The notes below the pieces were generated by a model. It saw only the letters and a list, made by a program, of their open reading frames with translations. It was not told the origin of the DNA and searched no databases. From Icerya purchasi (taxonomy: Eukaryota; Arthropoda; Insecta; Hemiptera; Monophlebidae), in NCBI GenBank assembly GCA_039619475.1, contig CM077115.1, positions 507,491,352 to 507,555,351 on the forward strand: DNA of 64,000 nt. The letters are read 5' to 3'. A program made the position numbers and the translations under genes. Below are positions 58,401 to 64,000 of the stretch, piece by piece (position 1 is the first letter of the stretch; every line of letters starts with the position of its first letter).

Positions 58401-61093
58401 ATTATTTCTTCATCTGAAACGTTCGTGGCTTCTCCCCGTGTCAATTATTGCCGAAAATATTAAAGTTCGATTAATCGAAATTGTACTGTCGAGAATAATC
58501 CGAGAATAACCCTCCATCGAGGTTAAACGCAGATATACAAAAATTAGTTAGAGAAAATGTATTTGAATCGGTAACATTTATTATCTGATCGGTAAAATTA
58601 TTTAAGCAACGTAGTTATGGAAAAAAATAAATGTCGATAGGTCGCTAAATATATTAACACGTTCGGATGAAATTAAATGAAAGAAATAATTACGTGACAC
58701 CCATTATTATAATAATTATAGAAAGAAAATGAATTAACGTCAACTATTTTTAGTCCAGCTATAATCTTCAATCGAGAAGCGCGAAAAGCCATTTTACCTA
58801 TTTTACCACACGGCGGACAAAAACTAAACGACAATCCCGTATAACCAGTCTACTTAGAGAGTACGACACATAAACACAGCAGGTACCCGCTACGCAACGG
58901 TGGACCGGTAAAAACAATACGACATATTTCTTAGCTGGACTGTATTCCCTCGGACCGCCGTGATTGATTAATCGCAGAGCCTTCAATAGATGTTTTATTA
59001 CTTGTCTTTCCGGTTCAACTAGATACAATCGGCTTCACTTACTCCCAGAAAACAAAATTTAGCGAAGTAGGGAATGAAGAATAATTTTCGTTTAAAGTAT
59101 TCAGCCGTAGTAATAGTAGTAAGAGTATGCAATGAAAATGGAGTATATTGAACTATATAATTAGAAATACTTCTATTACAGCCAAATTTTATATTTATTT
59201 TCGACACTGTTTTACAATAAATTGCAATACTGACAGCGTGATATTAATTTCTTTTCACGGTTTCTCAATTCGATCAGATAAAAAGAAAAAAAAATCACTT
59301 GCCTTTGTTATTCCTGTACGAATCTAAATGTAAATCGAGCAATACGGATTGTTGCTGCAAGACGAATTTTAATCTGACACAGGAGAGTCAATTTCTTGAT
59401 AATGTTGACAAATCTACATTTTCAACTGTCAATATCAAATTATTCATTACTATTTATTTTTAATTTAAATTTTTTTTTAATAGGTGTATTTTAAATCGTT
59501 AGGAATAGTTTTAAGCATGTGTTACTTAAAATAAAAGTGAATGTTTTCGGAAGACTTTCTCAATGTTCGTTTTTCTGTTCGAACCTCTCTGAAAGTATAT
59601 TTAGTAGACCATTTTAATGTTTAACTACGTTTAGTTGGCGTGTAAAAATTAAATTTAAATTGTCGTTTATATCTTGTCGGTTTTGATTAATAATAAAAAT
59701 GTTCGGAATGTAAAATTATACTTAAACCCGAAAGAATAAGAAATCTTCTAACTGAATTTTTACATAGCTTTGTCCTTGGCTTTGACGGAGGATTCCGAAA
59801 AAAACTGAACCTCGACTTTGCTTGAAATGTTACCTCCGGCACTGCTTAAAGTTAAACCGTTTAAACCGTTAATAGAACGCGTAGGAATATTGCGTGAAAT
59901 ATCTTAATATGAATTGCATGCTTATCACTCGATCATTTTGTGTTGCAATGCGAAAAATTTTGAAAAAATTCTCGAACCGAAATTCGCATTAAAATAACAT
60001 TACTGATTAAGATATAGCAAAGACCATTTTCGACGATGCTGTATAAATTTTTCAGAAATTTTAATATTACAACTTAATTAAATTTAGATGGAATAAATAG
60101 ATGAAGCAAGCGAAAGAAAAAAAGGCTGCTCGACCCAAGAAAATAACTGACTGCGTTTAAATTAGGCGTTTTTTTTTCTTTCATATATTAAAACCGGATA
60201 ACATCGGCCTTAATATATTGTTATTAGTTAATCTTGAAATATTACTAAAAATAAGCGCTAAAAATTTCATAATAGATAGTGTATATTTAAAAGATTGAAT
60301 AAGTTAGATTTACATATTGAAATTCCGAATTTGTTTCTATTAAATAAGTGTTTGGCTACCAAATCGGAGGCGTCATAGGTTATGTCGCCCCCAAGTTTAC
60401 CCAGTCAGAAATAATTAGGTACCGGAGAAATCTGGGAAAGTAAATGCGGATAATCCAAAAGTAGAAAGGAACTGGCCCCAGTGTATTCTCATCAGATCCA
60501 ATAGGCTTAGTACCATTATGGAAAGCTTAACTTCACAACCATGATACTTGTCAAGGTTATATAGAACTTATTTTACTTACTTTTACATTAAAAATAGACG
60601 TGTAAAATTTCTACACTTAAAAATTTTGGCACTATTCCAAATTTTCAACTCTCGTGTCTCGCATGTCTATTGAAGTAACTTGGAAAACAACCTTTCCATA
60701 TAGCAGCAAAAAATCTGCAAATATTTAAATGCGGCTACTTCAAGCGGAATATACATGATTTTATTTTCATCGAATAGTGAATATCTTAAATTTTCGGACT
60801 ATTACTTTTAATAAATTTTAAAATTACGGCGACATTGCGCAAAAACGAAAATATAAAAAGCTTCCTTTTTCAAAGTATTCTAATTAGTTTTTTTCTTTCA
60901 CAGGATTTAACTCTTCACGATCAATTATCGATCTTTGAAACATTTAACTTTTATGGTTACATCTTCGGAATGACCCAAGAACAAATTCAGAGTCGTGCTA
61001 TAGATCTCTTAGAATTCTTAGAACTGCCTTCCGGACATCGCTTTATATCAAGTTTGAGGTAAATAATATGATTACGTATATTTTCCTAGTGCA

Positions 61094-61124
<31 letters not shown>

Positions 61125-61335
61125 TATACGTGTATATATTTATTTATTGAAGCATCGCAGCTTGTTTTTTAGTATAAGAATTTTTTATTTGCGGTTTATT
61201 TTTGTTTATTTAAAATCACACGTGTAGCGGAGGTCAACAGAGACGTGTTTCAGTTGCAGTGTCATTACTTCATGATCCCCAACTGCTAATATTGGACGAG
61301 CCAACCGTTGGATTAGATCCCGTTTTAAGTCAAAG
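46936..61335 (+). CDS. ABC transporter, ABCH-type half transporter, 5' part (four coding exons; 3' end outside window)
   Basis: The four exons join as 46936-47075, 54682-54814, 60904-61058 and 61228-61335, giving 178 codons plus two bases. Domain order: N-terminal [20 protein letters not shown] (A-loop Tyr), Walker [10 protein letters not shown], a short loop, MPQ (Q-loop), [10 protein letters not shown] (signature), [13 protein letters not shown] (Walker B, catalytic Glu, D-loop). Known ABCH proteins are arthropod half transporters of about 700-800 residues with the ATPase domain first and six membrane helices after; several export cuticular lipids. The H-loop and all membrane helices are beyond 64000. 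Exon junctions are at GTI|YG (phase 2), MPQ|D (phase 0), SL-AG|C (phase 2) and LSQ-AG (phase 2). The subfamily call rests on remembered motif similarity; ABCG is the alternative. Introns are about 7.6, 6.1 and 0.17 kb, filled with mobile elements. Confidence 0.88.
47186..47456 (+). mobile_element. tRNA-headed SINE, copy 2, 3'-truncated
   Basis: The head GTCGCCATAGCCTAGTTACT, a degenerate B box GGGTCCAATTCCG and the body words GGCAATGGCAAAC and CAGTTCCGAATGTAGTCTTG match copy 1. Homology fades near 47456, where a Jockey fragment begins. Lies in the first coding intron of the ABC gene. Confidence 0.8.
47457..47663 (+). pseudogene. Jockey-clade reverse transcriptase fragment
   Basis: The + strand reads [17 protein letters not shown], a TAG where Trp is usual, [20 protein letters not shown], then [16 protein letters not shown]. 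This is the block from the first catalytic Asp ([10 protein letters not shown]) to the GVPQG loop. Both ends are abrupt: a SINE on the left and a dispersed repeat on the right. Inactive. Confidence 0.8.
47685..48205 (+). repeat. Dispersed repeat X, copy 1
   Basis: Starts near TCAAATTACGTAAACTCAAA with GGTGGTGGGGGTCC, and ends near AGAAAAACAGCTCACATAAT TAACGGAT. A second, inverted copy covers 51075-51537 plus 52783-52845. Shared words include AGCTGAAAAAGTCTCATA, GAAAATTAGGGAAGAT and TTTAACAACTATAGCGTAAA. No coding frame. Type unknown; probably a non-autonomous DNA element. Confidence 0.7.
48561..48790. mobile_element. Foldback element with a third arm copy
   Basis: The left arm 48561-48638 and right arm 48711-48788 are inverted repeats of ~78 bp with only about three differences, e.g. 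ACTGTTGATTCCAGAAACGT against its complement. Between them, 48639-48700 is another copy of the arm (AAACTGAAATATACAGCG, GATCCCAGGAACGTTTTCCG) in the left orientation, with more changes. RNA or single-stranded DNA would fold into a long hairpin. Non-coding. Confidence 0.85.
48791..51074. other. No gene seen (intron of the ABC gene)
   Basis: AT-rich to mixed. A C13 run at 50241-50256 and a G-rich tract near 50511-50526. A 73-codon frame on the minus strand (50058-49837) has balanced composition, including Cys-Arg-Glu-Cys, but no family I know. A 79-codon frame at 50512-50751 is likewise unassigned. Confidence 0.35.
51075..52845 (-). repeat. Dispersed repeat X, copy 2, inverted and split by a LINE
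   Basis: 51075-51537 and 52783-52845 read in complement match 47685-48205 continuously: AGATTTTATGAG and CCTCATTTTGAG lie on the right of the LINE, and CTACCCTATATT and AATTAGGGAAGATG lie on the left. The LINE at 51538-52775 sits between. CTATATT occurs on both sides (51531-51537, 52776-52782) as a 7-bp target duplication. Confidence 0.7.
51538..52775 (-). pseudogene. RNase H-bearing LINE, 5'-truncated, with 3' UTR and poly(A)
   Basis: Minus strand from the 5' cut: [16 protein letters not shown] (end of the RT thumb), then [20 protein letters not shown], then RNase H with [12 protein letters not shown] (Asp), [15 protein letters not shown] (Glu), LLVTDSVHT (Asp) and [17 protein letters not shown] (Asp). 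The C-terminal block has [20 protein letters not shown] and PNTCPLC...SHI. A frameshift near 52300 and another near 52070 split it. The 3' UTR contains GTTTAGTACCCCTCCTTAAA before the A-rich tail (complement of 51538-51562). It differs from the I-clade family elsewhere in the window. Lies antisense in the ABC gene's first coding intron. Confidence 0.75.
52846..53534. other. No gene seen (intron of the ABC gene)
   Basis: Mixed composition. A 75-codon open frame at 52922-53149 has no recognisable domain and no splice context that would join it to the ABC frame. Confidence 0.35.
53535..54556 (-). mobile_element. tRNA-headed SINE, copy 3, split by a DNA transposon
   Basis: Minus strand: the head TATATCTAGATGTTAGAACA, GAGTTCGATCATGCCCGGCG and GACGAC, then AATTAAATAATCGCTAATA up to 54435. 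The sequence resumes at 53741 with GCTAATAGTCGCGTGATGGA and AAGCAATGGCAACATTCG, later GTGTAGTCTTGCGTGG, and ends in the trinucleotide tail TGATGATGCT near 53536. Order and content match copy 1 once 53742-54434 is removed. Confidence 0.75.
53742..54434. mobile_element. Non-autonomous hAT-like element inside the SINE
   Basis: Left end TAGTCCTGTTTGTTAAAATA; the right end in complement contains TAGGACTATTGATATTTTCT. Subterminal ATATCGATATTT words occur in both ends, three times on the left and at least once on the right, as expected for transposase binding sites. TATTAGC flanks the element at 53735-53741 and 54435-54441. In uninterrupted copy 1 of the SINE that word is single, so it is a target duplication (7, probably 8 bp with one change), the hAT length. 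Non-coding. The superfamily is inferred from duplication length and ends. Confidence 0.65.
54682..54814 (+). CDS. ABC transporter coding exon B (Walker A to Q-loop)
   Basis: Acceptor TTTTTGCTTTTAG ends at 54681; donor GTGTGA begins at 54815. The exon encodes [20 protein letters not shown], then [20 protein letters not shown] and YMPQ. The stretch between Walker A and the Q-loop Gln is short compared with ABCH members that carry a Gly-rich insertion there. The frame is phase 2 in and phase 0 out. Confidence 0.9.
54815..56429. other. Intron sequence with a long (TA)n
   Basis: Holds a ~60-bp (TA)n at 55387-55448 and AT-rich sequence. GGTTCTAACGACCAG and its complement-like AGTCGTTAGAACCG near 55890-55940 form a ~45-bp imperfect hairpin. 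No gene seen. Confidence 0.4.
56430..57640 (-). pseudogene. I-clade-like LINE, RNase H and C-terminus, with 3' UTR and poly(A)
   Basis: Minus strand: [20 protein letters not shown] (Asp), [17 protein letters not shown] (Glu), [13 protein letters not shown] (Asp) and [20 protein letters not shown] (Asp), giving all four RNase H acids across three frames. [18 protein letters not shown] and [11 protein letters not shown] (C-terminal Cys/His motif) follow. Then come a ~130-bp 3' UTR with GACATGCTCTTTGTCAGCC and a poly(A) of about 23 (complement of 56430-56453). The coding resemblance may extend to 57900 but is unclear. Same family as 5560-7186. Antisense in the second coding intron of the ABC gene. 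Confidence 0.7.
57641..60903. other. Intron sequence, no gene seen
   Basis: AT-rich to mixed. The open frames at 57688, 58798 and 59019 on the minus strand match nothing I know. Ends in TTTTTTTCTTTCACAG, the acceptor of ABC exon C. Confidence 0.4.
60904..61058 (+). CDS. ABC transporter coding exon C (after Q-loop to signature)
   Basis: Acceptor TTTCTTTCACAG ends at 60903; donor GTAAAT begins at 61059. Encodes [40 protein letters not shown] and [11 protein letters not shown] plus two bases. This is the helical subdomain of the ATPase; the split AG|C codon makes the Ser of the signature. Confidence 0.9.
61228..61335 (+). CDS. ABC transporter coding exon D (signature, Walker B, D-loop)
   Basis: Acceptor ACACGTGTAG ends at 61227; donor GTATTA begins at 61336. 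Encodes [35 protein letters not shown]. The Walker B Asp and catalytic Glu (LDEP) and the D-loop (VGLDP) are intact. The intron before it is only 169 bp and contains (TA)n at 61095-61138. Confidence 0.92.
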
Positions 61336-62022
61336 GTATTATATGATTTTCTTATAAAATACATTACGAGATACAAATCTTTGTTTACATTTCAGTTTTA
61401 GTATATTTAAATTATCAAATAATATAATGACTCGAATATTTTACTGTCATATTATTTCCTTCCTTCTCTTTGTGAGACCGACTTTTATTAACTGTGAAAC
61501 AGTAATCTTCTAATTTTCTAAAAGGGCTATTACTGTTGTTGAATTATTCGCGGTAAATTTTTACGCATTTATTTAAATGCTATTCTATTAATGTAGTTAT
61601 TTTTTTATTATCGTTAAAGTTTATTATTATTAATTTTACTGGATTGGTCGGATAATAAAATAACAATTATTGCAAAGCATACATAAAGTTATTTACATAC
61701 ATATATGAATATACACCTATATATATTTTTTTCCGATTTCAGATTTTGCGGACTACGCTAAAAACAACTAAGTCTTCATTTACATCTTGTCTTTTTCCTT
61801 CCTGAACATCTTTTCAGCTTGCTTGTCTGAATTTCTTGGTTTATTTTAAGGTTTGAATTAATAACCGCTTTACGGAACCAGTTTCTATAAAACATTTGCA
61901 TTTCAGTAATATTAATTACATTCATATCTTTTCACATTCAGTCAGATATTCGGCATATCAGTGTATTTTAATATTTTTTTGTTTTACACATACATTTTGA
62001 GTTTTTGAACAAACGAACGCGA
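61336..62022. other. Intron sequence, no gene seen
   Basis: AT-rich stretch between ABC exon D and the copia LTR. Nothing recognisable. Confidence 0.4.
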
Positions 62023-62226
62023 TGTTTCTACTACAACTTTATTATCGAAACTGTTAACAATGAGACTTTACGACAAGTTTATATACAAAATGTATTGGTT
62101 TCTGGAACATTCCGATAATATTCAGAAACATCGATTGGACGATTACAAATATCGATATACTAGAAACTTCTAGATAAGTGATAACTGGTAACAGCATAGA
62201 ATAGAATTATGAGAATAGAAATTTCA
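62023..62226 (-). mobile_element. 3' LTR of the copia element (boundary approximate)
   Basis: Minus strand: after the purine tract the sequence begins TGAAATTTCTATTC, contains a TATATAAA box (complement of 62079-62086), then GATAATAAAGTTG (poly(A)-signal-like) and ends GTAGTAGAAACA. TG...CA ends are present. An alternative end at 61980 (GTAAAACA) would make it 247 bp. The 5' LTR lies beyond 64000, so identity of the two LTRs cannot be checked here. Confidence 0.5.
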
Positions 62227-62229
62227 ATA

Positions 62230-62238
62230 CTTTCCCCT
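62230..62238 (-). promoter_or_regulatory. Polypurine tract of the copia element
   Basis: AGGGGAAAG on the minus strand, three bases before the LTR's TG. This is the position and composition of a plus-strand primer site. Confidence 0.55.
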
Positions 62239-62306
62239 AATCGAATAATTTTAGAAAAAGAAAACGAACGCAAATATAAAACTATACAAAGTAATAATGA
62301 AAGAAA

Positions 62307-64000
62307 TTAAACTGGCTTAAGGCCTAATTTTCTTTGTAAAATTAAAAGTCGAGTACGTAGCATAGGCTTTGTAAATAAATCTGCCAACTGGGATCCAGAT
62401 TCAATGTGGCAAACCTTCAGCATGCTCTCCTTGATTCTGTCGCGGATGAAGAAGTGCTTCCGCTGAATGTGTTTCGTGCGAAAATGAAATTCAGGATTCT
62501 CTGATAAGCGTTTGGCAGCCTGATTGTCGATATACAAAATAGGAATTTCTGACAAACCAGTAATCTCCTTTAACAGCCTTGAAATCCAAATGATTTCCTT
62601 TGATGCGGCATTAGCTGCAATCATTTCAGCTTCACAGGTTGAGTCTGCTACGAGTTGTTGACGGCGACTAAACCAGGTAATTGCTGCATCAGAAAATTTG
62701 ATTACAACTCCACTGGTTGAACGATAAGTTAAATGACATCCGGCAAAATCGGCATCACTGTAGCAACCAAGTGATCGACTATCTGGTTTGCAACTGTAGG
62801 TTAACTTCAAATCTTTTGAGCCGGATAGATAACGGAATACTCGCTTAACTCGTCCTACATCTTCTAATGTAGGGTTTTCTAATGACCGTGACAAAACACT
62901 TACGGCAAATGCGATGTCGAAGCGAGTACCTCTTGCTAAATACAGGAGTGCACCGACTGCAGATCGATATGGGAAATCAATAGGTACTTTCCCCGTCGCT
63001 CCATTCGATAACTTTTCTATAGGGGTGGAAACCGCGTTGCATCCGGACATGTTGAAACGCTCCAAAATCTTTTCAACAAACGCTGATTGTCCGACTACTA
63101 TGTCGCCATTGACTTGTGAAATCTCAAGACCAAGGAAGTAGGTAAGACTCTTGGCTACAATCTTGAATCTAGACTTGAGTTCTCCGATGAATATGTCCAA
63201 GTCTTCTTGATTGGATGATATTACTAAACCATCATCCACGTAGAGTGCGACAATTAGTTTGTTTAAATTTCGGTGTCTAATATATACGCACGGATCTTCA
63301 CGACTTTGTTGGAATTTTAGTTCAGTCATGAAGTCGTCAAACCTTTTATTCCAACACCGAGAAGCTTGTTTTAGTCCGTAGAGGCTTCTTTTCAGATGAC
63401 ATACACGGTTTGTGCCATCCGAGTAACCGATTGGTTGTTTCATATAAATTTCTTCGTCCAAGTCTCCGTAGAGAAATGCAGCGGATATGTCGAAATGCAT
63501 CAGCTTCATTTTCTCCATGGCAGCGATAGCCAATAATAAACGAATTGTGTCTAAACGAGTGACCGGACTGAACGTATTTTCATAATCAATTCCGGGTCGT
63601 TGTGCACAGCCTTGAATGACCATTCTTGAACGATACTTGTCGATTGTGCCATCTGGGTTTCTTTTTAATCGAAAAACCCATTTGTTGCCAATTGCAAATT
63701 TTCCTGGAGGAAGTTGGACTAAGTCCCAAGCGTCATTATCGCGCATTGATTTCAATTCTGTATCCATGGCTTTTTTCCATTCCGCGCTATCATCTCGTTT
63801 CATGGCTTCGGAATAAGTTTTAGGATCATCCTCGACAATGAATACCTCCGCACAAGTGACGTAATCTTTTAAATACTCAGGAGTTTTCCGATTTCTCTTT
63901 GGTCTATCACTTGTAGCTCGTTCCGCATCTTCATAATCACTTTCTGATGAGGATTGTGATTTCTCAGATTTGTCTGGTTTTCCATCGTCTTCAGACTTAT
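62307..64000 (-). CDS. Ty1/copia pol: reverse transcriptase and RNase H, open to the window edge
   Basis: The frame is open without a stop from 64000 to the stop at 62307, at least 564 codons. It has an acidic linker (SEDDGKPDKSEKSQSSSESD), then EWKKAMDTELKSMRDNDAWD, IGNKWVFRLKRNPDG, FSPVTRLDTIRLLLAIAAME, HFDISAAFLYGDLDEEIYMK, LKRSLYGLKQASRCWNKRF and the catalytic LIVALYVDDGLVISS. RNase H follows with LGCYSDADFAGC, STCEAEMIAANAASKEIIW and ILYIDNQAAKRLSENPEFHF, ending SGSQLADLFTKPML. These are the standard copia pol blocks in order, all catalytic acids present. Gag, protease and integrase lie beyond 64000. Unlike every other coding element here, it has no frameshift or stop, suggesting a recent insertion. 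It is antisense to the ABC gene in which it lies. Confidence 0.95.
   Translation of the reverse strand, partial: KSEDDGKPDKSEKSQSSSESDYEDAERATSDRPKRNRKTPEYLKDYVTCAEVFIVEDDPKTYSEAMKRDDSAEWKKAMDTELKSMRDNDAWDLVQLPPGKFAIGNKWVFRLKRNPDGTIDKYRSRMVIQGCAQRPGIDYENTFSPVTRLDTIRLLLAIAAMEKMKLMHFDISAAFLYGDLDEEIYMKQPIGYSDGTNRVCHLKRSLYGLKQASRCWNKRFDDFMTELKFQQSREDPCVYIRHRNLNKLIVALYVDDGLVISSNQEDLDIFIGELKSRFKIVAKSLTYFLGLEISQVNGDIVVGQSAFVEKILERFNMSGCNAVSTPIEKLSNGATGKVPIDFPYRSAVGALLYLARGTRFDIAFAVSVLSRSLENPTLEDVGRVKRVFRYLSGSKDLKLTYSCKPDSRSLGCYSDADFAGCHLTYRSTSGVVIKFSDAAITWFSRRQQLVADSTCEAEMIAANAASKEIIWISRLLKEITGLSEIPILYIDNQAAKRLSENPEFHFRTKHIQRKHFFIRDRIKESMLKVCHIESGSQLADLFTKPMLRTRLLILQRKLGLKPV

Overview
The window looks like a piece of a repeat-rich animal genome, almost certainly an insect or another arthropod. 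It is AT-rich and has long homopolymer runs, spliceosomal introns of 6 to 8 kb, poly(A)-tailed non-LTR retrotransposons and mariner and hAT relics. The one host gene I recognise is a half-transporter of the ABCH type (arthropod literature; often auto-named 'ABC transporter G family member 20/23'). No rRNA, bacterial operon, CRISPR array or genuine tRNA gene was seen. The order of insect cannot be fixed from sequence alone.

Host gene. Four coding exons of an ABC transporter lie on the + strand at 46936-47075, 54682-54814, 60904-61058 and 61228-61335. The splice sites and phases join exactly into one 178-codon open frame: N-terminus, Walker A, Q-loop, ABC signature, Walker B and D-loop. The rest of the nucleotide-binding domain and all the membrane part lie beyond the right edge. 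The ATG exon begins with an acceptor-like AG 30 bp before the ATG, so at least one 5' non-coding exon should lie upstream.

Mobile-element landscape. Everything else recognisable is mobile DNA, mostly broken. (1) A LINE family of I-clade type (reverse transcriptase, RNase H, C-terminal Cys/His motif) is present in at least seven recognisable pieces plus weaker traces: 1606-3600, 5560-7186, 20571-21560, 24838-25010, 33598-34110, 56430-57640 and 3' tails at 5366 and 15512. (2) Jockey-like fragments lie at 136-1075, 7187-8030 and 47457-47663, and another RNase H-bearing LINE at 51538-52775. (3) A CR1/L2-like LINE (ORF1, endonuclease, start of reverse transcriptase) covers 40285-44080. Two C-terminal fragments of a further LINE type lie at 1-135 and 37741-38275. 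(4) A tRNA-headed SINE family has three copies (20811, 47186, 53535). (5) DNA transposons include a mariner at 19026-20090, a hAT transposase relic at 10741-11565, and several non-coding elements with inverted repeats (24625, 28480, 36346, 48561, 53742). (6) An intact Ty1/copia pol ORF runs off the right edge on the minus strand, inside the fourth intron of the ABC gene.

The best new structure is the nesting, readable at base level. A SINE sits in a LINE with a 12-bp target duplication. A hAT-like element splits another SINE with a 7-8 bp duplication. A LINE splits a dispersed repeat. A 2.4-kb non-coding element with ~45-bp inverted repeats and a 9-bp duplication sits inside a ladder of a short repeated motif. 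I found no convincing unknown protein-coding system. Gene-free stretches are listed with what I could and could not see in them.
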